A DNA stretch of 10,502 nt, taken from contig MGRY01000057.1 of the NCBI GenBank assembly GCA_001799045.1, positions 2,595 through 13,096 on the forward strand, written 5' to 3'. A model generated the notes under the pieces. It was not told the origin of the DNA, searched no databases, and saw only the letters and a list, made by a program, of their open reading frames with translations. Below are positions 1-6,477 of the stretch, in pieces. Source of the DNA: Deltaproteobacteria bacterium RIFCSPLOWO2_02_56_12. GTDB lineage: Bacteria; Desulfobacterota; Binatia; UBA9968. Every line of letters starts with the position of its first letter. Position 1 is the stretch's first letter. The translations under genes were made by a program, and so were the position numbers.

Positions 1-232
1 TTTCCGCGATGACGCTGTTGTAGAGATATCCCGGATCGCGGCTGAGGTAAACGAGAGGATGGAGAACATCGGGGCGCGACGGCTCCATACCGTCATGGAG
101 AGATTGTTGGATGAGATCTCTTTTAATGCGCCGGAGATGCAGGGCAAAGAGATCGTCATCGACGCCCAGTACGTCCGGGACCGCCTAACCCCGATTTTGA
201 AGGATGAGGATCTGTCGAGGTATATTTTGTAA
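1..232 (+). CDS. hslU: HslU, ATPase subunit of the HslUV protease (3' end only)
   Basis: The first 232 bases, read from base 2, encode 76 residues and a TAA stop; the start lies outside the window. The stretch ENIGARRLHTVMERLLDEIS matches the C-terminal (sensor-2) AAA+ subdomain of HslU. The protein ends DEDLSRYIL, close to the E. coli ending DEDLSRFIL. In this family the C-terminal residues insert into pockets of HslV and switch on the peptidase when ATP is bound. HslU forms a hexameric cytoplasmic unfoldase that feeds substrates to HslV. The stop is 12 bases before argB on the same strand, so the two may share a transcript, although their functions are unrelated. hslV is expected just upstream. 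The identification is firm because the C-terminus is highly diagnostic. Confidence 0.96.
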   Translation, partial: FRDDAVVEISRIAAEVNERMENIGARRLHTVMERLLDEISFNAPEMQGKEIVIDAQYVRDRLTPILKDEDLSRYIL

Positions 233-244
233 GCAGGTCGAGCG

Positions 245-1126
245 ATGGAAAAATTTATCGGCAAGGCCGAAGTATTGATGGAGGCGCTTCCTTATATTCA
301 GCGCTTCTATGGGAAGACCTTCGTGATCAAATATGGCGGAAGCGCCATGGCGGATGAGGAACTCAAGGCCAGCTTCGCCCAGGACATGGTCCTGCTAAAA
401 TATGTCGGGATCAATCCCGTGGTGGTTCATGGTGGCGGTCCGCAGATCAATGAAGTGCTGCAAAAGATGGGGACTCCCACCCAATTCGTACGAGGCATGA
501 GAGTTACGGACCAGGAGACCATGGACATTGTCGAGATGGTCCTGGCAGGTAAAATCAACAAGGAGATCGTCAGTCTCATCAACCGCCATGGCGGGATGGC
601 AGTCGGCTTGAGCGGCAAGGATGGCGGTCTCATCCAGGCGCGCAAGATGAGCGTGACGGTGGCGGCCAATGGAGAGCCCCCTGAGATCATCGACATCGGC
701 TTGGTAGGAGAAATCGTTGGGATTAACCCGATGGTCATCAACACCCTGGATGAAAACAAATTCATTCCGGTCATCGCCCCTGTCGGCGCCGGAGAACAGG
801 GGGAGACCTATAATATCAACGCGGATCTTGTGGCAGGCCAGTTGGCCGAGGCCTTAGGCGCGGAAAAGCTTATTCTCCTCACCGACGTGGATGGGGTCAA
901 GGACAAAAAGGGAGGGCTTTTGAGCACGCTTAAGATCAATCAGGCCCGCAAGCTCATTCAAGAAGGAGTGGTGGCAGAAGGGATGATCCCGAAGGTGGAG
1001 TGTTGCATCGAGGCGCTCAAGGGGGGCGTGGGGAAAACCCACATTATTGATGGCCGGGTCAAGCATGCCGTCCTGTTGGAGATATTCACCAAGGAAGGGG
1101 TAGGGACCGAGGTAGTGCGGAAGTAA
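245..1126 (+). CDS. argB: N-acetylglutamate kinase, probably arginine-inhibited type
   Basis: This cytoplasmic enzyme phosphorylates N-acetyl-L-glutamate with ATP, the second step of arginine synthesis. The 293-residue chain has the amino-acid kinase fold markers: IKYGGSA with Lys29, VHGGGPQI near 61-68, the RVTD region at 86-89, YNINADLVAG at 189-198, TDVDGV at 213-218 and the catalytic Lys250 in GMIPKVE. About 25 residues precede the first strand, corresponding to the N-terminal helix that joins dimers into a hexamer in arginine-sensitive enzymes. The C-terminal HAVLLEIFTKEGVGTEV resembles the arginine-site signature of that class. Feedback inhibition by arginine is therefore inferred. The ATG at 245 is preceded by a weak AGG at 235-237. 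A later Met at residue 12 would remove part of the N-helix, so the first ATG is preferred. Confidence 0.97.
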   Translation: MEKFIGKAEVLMEALPYIQRFYGKTFVIKYGGSAMADEELKASFAQDMVLLKYVGINPVVVHGGGPQINEVLQKMGTPTQFVRGMRVTDQETMDIVEMVLAGKINKEIVSLINRHGGMAVGLSGKDGGLIQARKMSVTVAANGEPPEIIDIGLVGEIVGINPMVINTLDENKFIPVIAPVGAGEQGETYNINADLVAGQLAEALGAEKLILLTDVDGVKDKKGGLLSTLKINQARKLIQEGVVAEGMIPKVECCIEALKGGVGKTHIIDGRVKHAVLLEIFTKEGVGTEVVRK

Positions 1127-1129
1127 AGC

Positions 1130-2320
1130 ATGAACAACCAACGAATTCTCAAGCTCACCGAAAAGTATGTAGCCCGTACCTATGCGCGTTTTCCTGTCGC
1201 CCTGGTACGTGGAAAAGGGACGCGGGTGTGGGATGCCAACGGCAAGGAATACCTCGATTTTGTCGCAGGCATAGCGGTCGTTAGTCTGGGACACAGTCAC
1301 CCGGCGGTAGTTCGAGCCATCGAGCGGCAGGCCCGCAAACTCATCCACGTCTCCAATCTCTACCACATTGCTCCGCAGTCAGAGCTGGCTCGAGAACTCT
1401 GTCGCCATTCGTTCGCGAACCGGGTATTTTTCTGCAACAGCGGAGCCGAGGCCAATGAGGCAGCGATTAAGCTTGCCCGGCGCTACGGCGGGGAGCGATT
1501 GGGAGGAAAATATGAGGTGCTCTCGGTCCATAACTCTTTTCATGGTCGGACGCTGGCGACCCTGACCGCCACCGGGCAAGAGAAGGTCCGCGCTGGATAC
1601 GATCCCTTGCCGCCGGGTTTCCGTCAGGTACCCTTTAACGATCTCCGGTCCATGGAGGAGGCCATCGACGAGAGGACGACGGCTGCCATTCTCGTCGAGC
1701 CGATTCAAGGGGAAGGGGGAGTGGTAATTCCCGATAAGGACTATCTTCAGGGGTTAAGAGAACTGTGCGACAGAAAAAACATTCTCCTTATCTTTGACGA
1801 GGTCCAGGTGGGAATGGGGCGGACAGGTAAACTATTTGCCTACGAACATTACGGTGTCGAGCCGGACATTATGACCCTGGCCAAGGCCCTAGGGGGAGGA
1901 TTGCCCTTGGGGGCCATGTTGGCAAGGGAAGAGGTAGCCCGGAGTTTCGGCCCTGGGACCCATGCCTCGACTTTCGGCGGCAATCCTTTGGCCTGCAGTG
2001 TTGGTCTGGCTGTACTGAAAACCCTTCTTCAAGGCGGCGTGTTGAAAAACTGCGTAAAGATGGGAAAGTTCCTGTTTCATGGCCTCCAGGAGCTTCAAAG
2101 GCGTTTTCCCTCTATCCGGGAGGTGCGGGGAAAAGGGCTTATCATTGGCATGGAGCTCGAACGGGAAGGAAGCAAGATTGTGGACGATTGTTTGCGCGAG
2201 GGACTGCTCATCAACTGTACGGCGCATAAGGTCCTGCGTTTTATTCCTCCGTTGACCATTGGGAAGAAAGATATTGAGATGGGTTTGGCTATTTTGGAAA
2301 AGGTCCTCGCACGTCAGTAG
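1130..2320 (+). CDS. argD: Acetylornithine aminotransferase
   Basis: ArgD is a PLP-dependent class III aminotransferase that converts N-acetylglutamate 5-semialdehyde to N-acetylornithine using glutamate. In many bacteria it also acts as N-succinyldiaminopimelate aminotransferase in lysine synthesis, which would fit the dap genes nearby; that dual role is inferred. The 396 residues include the phosphate-binding FCNSGAEANEAAIKLAR (101-117), SFHGRT (136-141), VEPIQGEGG (189-197), FDEVQVGMGRTG (222-233) with the ring-contacting Asp223, the PLP lysine Lys252 in LAKALGGGLP, and STFGGNPLAC (280-289). The family usually has Thr or Cys where this protein has Val227 in DEVQVG, a mild variation. The gap to argB is three bases. 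GGAAG at 1119-1123, inside the argB 3' end, serves as a ribosome-binding site six bases before the ATG. Length is normal for ArgD. Confidence 0.96.
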   Translation: MNNQRILKLTEKYVARTYARFPVALVRGKGTRVWDANGKEYLDFVAGIAVVSLGHSHPAVVRAIERQARKLIHVSNLYHIAPQSELARELCRHSFANRVFFCNSGAEANEAAIKLARRYGGERLGGKYEVLSVHNSFHGRTLATLTATGQEKVRAGYDPLPPGFRQVPFNDLRSMEEAIDERTTAAILVEPIQGEGGVVIPDKDYLQGLRELCDRKNILLIFDEVQVGMGRTGKLFAYEHYGVEPDIMTLAKALGGGLPLGAMLAREEVARSFGPGTHASTFGGNPLACSVGLAVLKTLLQGGVLKNCVKMGKFLFHGLQELQRRFPSIREVRGKGLIIGMELEREGSKIVDDCLREGLLINCTAHKVLRFIPPLTIGKKDIEMGLAILEKVLARQ

Positions 2321-2343
2321 GCTCTTTGCCTTTTCTTGGCCTC

Positions 2344-3297
2344 ATGAAAAAAAGAGACCTTCTGAATCTAAGCGATCTCAGCCGGAAAGAGATTGATGAG
2401 ATCTTCGCCCTTGCTCGAAAGCTGAAACGCGAGCAGAAGCGGGGAATCGCCCATCGACTGCTGGCCGGGAAGACACTCGCTCTGGTATTTGAGAAGCCGA
2501 GCTTGAGGACACTGGTTAGTTTTGAGACCGGCATGGTCCAGCTCGGGGGCCACGCAGTGTTTCTCGGTCCCGGGGAAATCCAGTTGGGAGTTCGGGAGAG
2601 CCCGGCGGATTGCGCGCGCAGTCTCAGCCGCTGGGTGGATCTCATCGTCGTACGGACCTTTGCTCAGAAGACCTTGGAGGAGATGGCTCTTTACGCGACA
2701 GTCCCTGTGATCAACGCGCTCACGGATCTCTTTCATCCGTGTCAAGTGCTGGCCGACTGTTTCACCCTGTTGGAGCATAAAGGAAAGCTGGAAGGGTTGA
2801 AGGTCGCTTTCATCGGCGATGGCAACAATATGGTTCACACGTGGATGCAGGCTGCGGAAAAATTTCCCTTTTCTTTTTCTGTTGCCTGTCCGCAGGGATA
2901 CGAGCCGAGCGCGGAGATCACGAAGGCTGCGAAGGAAAATGGCGGTCGGATTTTTGTCGCTAACGACGTTTCGGAGGTGGTGCGGGGGGCGGATGTGATC
3001 TACACCGATGTGTGGGCGAGCATGGGACAGGAAGGAGAGCTGGAGGTAAGGCGCAGGGCCTTCCAGGGCTATCAGGTTAACCAGAGTTTAGTGGCGATGG
3101 CTAAAAGGGATGTGTTGGTGATGCATTGTCTCCCGGCACACCGCGGAGAAGAGATCACGGAGGAAGTTTTGGAAGGTCCGCGCTCGATTGTTTTCGATCA
3201 GGCGGAGAATCGTCTCCACGTGCAAAAGGCGATTATGGCGTGGGTATTAAAAGGGACAAAGGGTTTAAGGGTTAAAGGGTTGAAGGGACGGAGATGA
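2344..3297 (+). CDS. argF: Ornithine carbamoyltransferase with repeat-derived C-terminal tail
   Basis: ArgF transfers the carbamoyl group from carbamoyl phosphate to ornithine, giving citrulline. From the ATG at 2344 the protein has 317 residues. The carbamoyl-phosphate site is FEKPSLRT (49-56), an S-L-R-T form of the usual S-T-R-T, followed by Leu57 where Arg is common. Other contacts are RTF (104-106), HPCQ (131-134), the ornithine loop DVWASMGQE (222-230) and HCLPAHRGEE (261-270). The SMG loop argues for ornithine rather than acetyl- or succinylornithine as substrate. The last 15 residues, KGTKGLRVKGLKGRR, extend past the usual end and are encoded by a tandem 8-base repeat. A TTG at 2326 would add six residues (MPFLGL); ATG 2344 is preferred because MKKRDLLNLSDLS is the typical OTC start. 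Neither start has a good Shine-Dalgarno sequence. The stop overlaps the argG start as ATGA. Confidence 0.95.
   Translation: MKKRDLLNLSDLSRKEIDEIFALARKLKREQKRGIAHRLLAGKTLALVFEKPSLRTLVSFETGMVQLGGHAVFLGPGEIQLGVRESPADCARSLSRWVDLIVVRTFAQKTLEEMALYATVPVINALTDLFHPCQVLADCFTLLEHKGKLEGLKVAFIGDGNNMVHTWMQAAEKFPFSFSVACPQGYEPSAEITKAAKENGGRIFVANDVSEVVRGADVIYTDVWASMGQEGELEVRRRAFQGYQVNQSLVAMAKRDVLVMHCLPAHRGEEITEEVLEGPRSIVFDQAENRLHVQKAIMAWVLKGTKGLRVKGLKGRR
3261..3287 (+). repeat. Tandem 8-base repeat GGGTTNAA at the argF 3' end
   Basis: Three consecutive units of the form GGGTTNAA (3261-3268, 3269-3276, 3277-3284, with N = T, A, G) are followed by a final GGG. The unit length is not a multiple of three, so the copies are read in different frames. 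They encode a basic Lys/Gly/Arg/Leu tail on ArgF. The last GAAGGG (3282-3287) lies six bases before the argG ATG and is the best ribosome-binding site candidate for argG. Related units occur before dapF at 7843-7858. Confidence 0.85.
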
Positions 3298-4496
3298 ACG
3301 TTAAGAAGGTCGTACTGGCATATTCCGGGGGGCTGGATACCTCGGTGATCCTGCGCTGGTTGATTGAGCAATATGGCTGCGAGGTGATCGCATATTGCGC
3401 GGATCTCGGCCAGGGAGAGGACCTGAAGGCGATCCGGCGGAAGGCGTTAAAGACCGGGGCCAGCAAGGTTTTCGTCGATGATCTCAGGGAAGAGTTCGTC
3501 AAGCATTATGTCTTTCCGATGTTGCGGGCCAATGCCGTCTACGAAGGCTCCTATCTCTTGGGGACTTCGATCGCCCGTCCCCTGATCGCCAAAAGACAAA
3601 TTGAGATTGCCGTTAAAGAGAAGGCGGATGCCGTTGCGCACGGGGCCACGGGCAAGGGAAACGACCAGGTGCGCTTCGAGCTTACCTACTACGCGCTCAA
3701 GCCCGACGTTAAGGTGATCGCGCCGTGGAGGCTTTGGGATCTCAACTCGCGCCAGGCCTTAGTTGACTATGCCAAGCGTCATGGCATTTCAGTCCCGGTA
3801 AGTAAAAAGAGACCCTATAGCGTCGACCGTAACCTTTTCCATATCAGCTACGAGGGGGGAATCCTGGAGGACCCTTGGCGCGAGCCGCCGGCCGATATGT
3901 TTCTCTGGACTAGATCGGTAGAAAAGGCGCCGAACCGGCCCGAGTATATCGAGATCGACTTCACCCGCGGGGATCCAGTGGCGATGAACGGCAGACGTTA
4001 TTCTCCTGCGACTCTCCTTTCGCGTTTGAATGGCTTGGGGGCGAAGCACGGAATCGGACGGGTGGATCTGGTGGAAAACCGGTACGTGGGGATGAAGTCT
4101 CGCGGGGTCTACGAAACTCCTGGGGGCGCTCTCCTCCATTGCGCCCGTCGTGCCCTGGAGTCGATTACGATGGATCGGGAGGTGATGCGGCTCAGAGACT
4201 CTCTCATTCCCAAGTATGCCGAACTCGTCTATTATGGCTACTGGTTCGCCCCGGAGAGGGAGATATTGCAAGAGGCCATCAACGCCTCGCAGCAGAACGT
4301 CAGTGGTCGGGTGCGTCTTAAGCTCTATAAAGGGAATGCCATAGTGGCCGGGAGAAAATCGCCCTCTTCCCTTTACGACCCGAAAATGGCGACCTTTGAA
4401 GAAGGAGAAGGGTATCAGCAGGCCGACGCGGAAGGTTTTATAAAACTCAATGCCTTGAGACTCAAGCTCCGTAGGCTGAACCAACTGAAAAAATAG
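3294..4496 (+). CDS. argG: Argininosuccinate synthase
   Basis: ArgG joins citrulline and aspartate, using ATP (via a citrullyl-AMP intermediate), to form argininosuccinate in the cytoplasm. The 400-residue length is typical of the standard bacterial form. The N-terminal PP-loop is AYSGGLDTSV (9-18). It is followed by YCADLGQGED (34-43), EGSYLLGTSIARPLIAK (84-100), and the nucleotide and citrulline/aspartate-binding GATGKGNDQVRFE (117-129). VDRNLFHISYEGGILEDPW (177-195) is also a family hallmark. All core residues visible to me are intact. The ATG overlaps the argF stop by four bases (ATGA). Translation is probably coupled, with GAAGGG from the upstream tandem repeat as ribosome-binding site. 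The stop is followed at once by an A/T-rich palindromic repeat. Confidence 0.98.
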   Translation: MNVKKVVLAYSGGLDTSVILRWLIEQYGCEVIAYCADLGQGEDLKAIRRKALKTGASKVFVDDLREEFVKHYVFPMLRANAVYEGSYLLGTSIARPLIAKRQIEIAVKEKADAVAHGATGKGNDQVRFELTYYALKPDVKVIAPWRLWDLNSRQALVDYAKRHGISVPVSKKRPYSVDRNLFHISYEGGILEDPWREPPADMFLWTRSVEKAPNRPEYIEIDFTRGDPVAMNGRRYSPATLLSRLNGLGAKHGIGRVDLVENRYVGMKSRGVYETPGGALLHCARRALESITMDREVMRLRDSLIPKYAELVYYGYWFAPEREILQEAINASQQNVSGRVRLKLYKGNAIVAGRKSPSSLYDPKMATFEEGEGYQQADAEGFIKLNALRLKLRRLNQLKK

Positions 4497-4590
4497 CAAA
4501 TGCAAATTGCAAATTGCAAATTTCAAGATGAAAAATCAAATCGGAGTTAAAATTTTGACTTTTAAATTTTGCATTTTTCATTTTGCAATG
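4497..4590. repeat. A/T-rich imperfect palindromic repeat, copy A (argG/argH gap)
   Basis: This begins directly after the argG stop. The left arm (4497 to about 4537) is built of GCAAAT/GCAAATT units and the right arm (4549-4589) of their complements (TTTTGCAT, TTTTGCAAT), around a short GC-richer centre (about 4538-4547). It shares AAAATTTTGACTTTT (4549-4563) and TTTTCATTTTGCAAT (4575-4589) exactly with copy C at 7786-7800 and 7812-7826. The composition is sharply A/T-rich against its surroundings. No open reading frame of note and no transposase are associated with it, so it looks like a small non-coding dispersed repeat, perhaps MITE- or REP-like. Confidence 0.88.
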
Positions 4591-4592
4591 GT

Positions 4593-4598
4593 GGAGGG
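4593..4598 (+). promoter_or_regulatory. Ribosome-binding site fixing the argH start
   Basis: GGAGGG lies five bases before the GTG at 4604. The upstream in-frame TTG at 4583 would place this site inside the gene and lies in the repeat, so GTG 4604 is the better start. The resulting protein begins MVKSKKLWGGRF, as argininosuccinate lyases normally do. Confidence 0.85.
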
Positions 4599-4603
4599 CT
4601 GGG

Positions 4604-5977
4604 GTGGTCAAGAGTAAGAAGCTATGGGGCGGACGCTTTGCCGGCCGGACAGTGGGCTCGGTCGAGACCTTTACCGCCTCCATCGACGTGGACTCGCGGC
4701 TTTACCGCCATGACATCGAAGGCAGCATCGCCCATGCCAGGATGCTCGCGCGCCGGCGGATCATCTCATCGAGGGAAGCGCAGAAAATCGTTCGAGGTCT
4801 CAGGGCGATTCAAAGAGAGATCGAGAGGGGAAAATTTCCTTTTTCCCCGGCCGATGAGGATATCCACATGAATATCGAGCGCCGGCTCACCCAAAAGATC
4901 GGCGCCGTGGGCGGAAAGCTGCATACCGCCAGAAGCCGCAACGATCAGGTTGCCCTGGATATGCGCCTTTATCTCAGAGAGGAGCTTAAAAGGATTCTGG
5001 CGACCTTGGAGGGGCTGAGGCGGGAGCTGGCGCGGGGAGCCAAGCGCTACCTCGATGTTATCATGCCCGGCTACACCCATCTTCAGAAGGCGCAGCCGGT
5101 CCTCTTCTCGCATCACCTCCTGGCCTATGTCGACATGCTGGATCGCGACCGGGAGCGCATGAGCGGCTGCCTGGAGCGCGTCAACGTGCTGCCCCTGGGT
5201 TCCGGGGCCCTGGCGGGAACGACCTTCCCCATCGACCGGGCCTATGTGGCAAGGTTGCTCGACTTTCCGCGAATCTCCAAGAACAGCATCGATGCGGTGA
5301 GCGATCGGGACTTCGTGCTGGAATTTCTCTCAGCGTCGTCTATTCTCTTTGTGCACCTCAGTCGTTTTGCGGAGGAGATGATCTTGTGGTCCAGTGAAGA
5401 ATTCAGTTTCATCGAGCTGCCAGACCGATTCTGTACGGGAAGTTCCATGATGCCGCAGAAGAAAAATCCGGATGTCCCCGAGTTGATCCGCGCTAAGAGC
5501 GGTCGGGTCTTCGGTCACCTCCAGGCCCTGCTGACGGTGATGAAAGGGTTGCCCTTGGCCTATAACCGTGATCTCCAAGAGGATAAGGTCCCTTTGTTCG
5601 ACACCGTGGACACGGTGAAGGCGAGCCTGGGGATGATGCGGGAGATGGTGGAGCAGATCAAGGTAAGAAAAGATAGGATGCTTGCAGCCGCTCAAGGCGG
5701 CTTTATGAATGCTACGGACCTGGCCGACTACCTCGTGGGCCGGGGGCTGAGCTTTCGGTCGGCCCATGCCCTGGTCGGGCGGGTGGTCCGTTTCTGTCTG
5801 GATCACCACCGCATGATCGAGGAGTTGTCTTTGAATGAGCTTAAGCGTTTTTCGCCGAAGATCGACAAGGATGTCTACGCCTATCTCACCGCCGAGGCTA
5901 TGGTCCGGCGGCGGCGGGCGGTGGGAGGAACTGCCTTGGCCAATGTACGCCGCCGTCTAAAGGAGTTGAGAGTATGA
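4604..5977 (+). CDS. argH: Argininosuccinate lyase
   Basis: ArgH cleaves argininosuccinate to arginine and fumarate, the last step of the pathway. It belongs to the fumarase/aspartase superfamily and acts as a tetramer with active sites made from several chains. From GTG 4604 the protein has 457 residues, the usual size. Visible markers are KLWGGRF (6-12), DEDIHMNIERRL (84-95), HTARSRNDQVALDMRLY (107-123), GYTHLQKAQPVLFSHH (156-171) with catalytic His159, and the superfamily signature GSSMMPQKKNPD (279-290) with catalytic Ser281. All look intact. An in-frame TTG at 4583 exists but is rejected because a strong ribosome-binding site lies between it and the GTG. The gene is separated from argG by a repeat rather than a tight junction. 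Its own 3' end overlaps the next start as ATGA. Confidence 0.98.
   Translation: MVKSKKLWGGRFAGRTVGSVETFTASIDVDSRLYRHDIEGSIAHARMLARRRIISSREAQKIVRGLRAIQREIERGKFPFSPADEDIHMNIERRLTQKIGAVGGKLHTARSRNDQVALDMRLYLREELKRILATLEGLRRELARGAKRYLDVIMPGYTHLQKAQPVLFSHHLLAYVDMLDRDRERMSGCLERVNVLPLGSGALAGTTFPIDRAYVARLLDFPRISKNSIDAVSDRDFVLEFLSASSILFVHLSRFAEEMILWSSEEFSFIELPDRFCTGSSMMPQKKNPDVPELIRAKSGRVFGHLQALLTVMKGLPLAYNRDLQEDKVPLFDTVDTVKASLGMMREMVEQIKVRKDRMLAAAQGGFMNATDLADYLVGRGLSFRSAHALVGRVVRFCLDHHRMIEELSLNELKRFSPKIDKDVYAYLTAEAMVRRRRAVGGTALANVRRRLKELRV
5959..5965 (+). promoter_or_regulatory. Ribosome-binding site of the lipoprotein gene
   Basis: AAAGGAG lies eight bases before the ATG at 5974, inside the 3' end of argH. 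It is a strong, well-spaced site. It supports the start upstream of the repeat, meaning that the repeat is truly translated. The later in-frame ATG at 6010 has no purine-rich site before it. Confidence 0.8.
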
Positions 5978-6477
5978 GTCTTGCCGGATTGCAAAAGTCA
6001 AAGTGCAAAATGCAAAATTCGAAATCGTCCCTCAATTTGCAATTTGCAATTTTCATTTTGATATTTTCATTGGCTTCGCTCGTTGGCTGCGGCAAGAAAG
6101 GGGATCCACGGGCGCCGGAGCTAGCGATGCCGGAGACGATCCGGGACCTTAAGGCCCGTGCCGAGGGGAGGGGCATCGCCCTTACCTGGAGCCGGCCGAT
6201 GCAATATATTGATGGAAAAGAACTTCGGGACCTTGCGGGTTTTGTCATCTTCCGTAAGGAGCTTTCCAAGTCCTGTCCGGATTGCCCAGCCCCTTATCGA
6301 GAGAGGGCCACGGTGAACGTCGAGGATCAGGAAAAGTTTATGAAAAAGAAACAGTTCCGGTTTGTAGACCAGGAACTGACATCTCAGACCACCTATCGCT
6401 ATCGCGTTTTTTCCCGGCTGATGGATGATTCGCTCAGCGATCCCTCCAATGACGTAGAGGCGGGCTGGAAGCCCTGA
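5974..6477 (+). CDS. LptM-like lipoprotein with a fibronectin type III-like domain
   Basis: The 167-residue protein has a lipoprotein signal peptide. Its Lys-rich n-region (8-17) and hydrophobic core (about 20-36) lead to the lipobox LVGC at 36-39, lipidated on Cys39. Gly at +2 suggests outer-membrane rather than inner-membrane retention. The mature start CGKKGDPRAPE resembles the short LptM/YifL and LppL lipoproteins, encoded beside lysA/dapF in many proteobacteria; LptM helps assemble the LPS translocon LptDE. Residues 52-165 look like one fibronectin type III-like beta-sandwich: PETIRDLKA, IALTWSRP, LAGFVIFRKE, a late YRYRVFSR strand and SDPSNDVEA. An inserted loop carries SCPDCPAP, with Cys101 and Cys104. 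A role at the outer membrane is inferred from these features and position only. Much of the signal peptide is encoded by repeat copy B. Overlaps: ATGA with argH, one base with lysA. Confidence 0.85.
   Translation: MSLAGLQKSKCKMQNSKSSLNLQFAIFILIFSLASLVGCGKKGDPRAPELAMPETIRDLKARAEGRGIALTWSRPMQYIDGKELRDLAGFVIFRKELSKSCPDCPAPYRERATVNVEDQEKFMKKKQFRFVDQELTSQTTYRYRVFSRLMDDSLSDPSNDVEAGWKP
5988..6070. repeat. A/T-rich imperfect palindromic repeat, copy B, inside the lipoprotein gene
   Basis: The left arm (5988 to about 6023) carries GCAAAAGTCAAAGTGCAAAA and TGCAAAATTC. The right arm (6032-6060) carries CAATTTGCAATTTGCAATTT followed by TCATTTTG. The arms are rough inverted copies of each other and of copies A and C; TTTTCATTTTG is identical in all three. 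The repeat lies wholly within the coding region and is read without a stop. It supplies residues 6-32 of the lipoprotein, meaning the n-region and most of the hydrophobic core of the signal peptide. The bases after about 6070 return to GC-richer coding sequence. Confidence 0.87.

Noticed and set aside
3789..4526. A 245-codon minus-strand open frame opposite argG
   Set aside because: It lies antisense to well-conserved ArgG sequence, has no family resemblance that I can see, and is explained by codon composition on the coding strand.
4555..4583. TTGACT in repeat copies A and C (also 7792-7797) as a possible -35 promoter element
   Set aside because: The bases 16-18 positions downstream (around TCATTT) are a poor -10. 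The hexamer is expected in such A/T-rich repeat sequence, so a promoter is not supported, though it could be tested by transcript start mapping.
4583..4603. TTG 4583 as the argH start
   Set aside because: It lies in the repeat, would add seven atypical residues and would bury the good GGAGGG site; GTG 4604 fits the family start and length.
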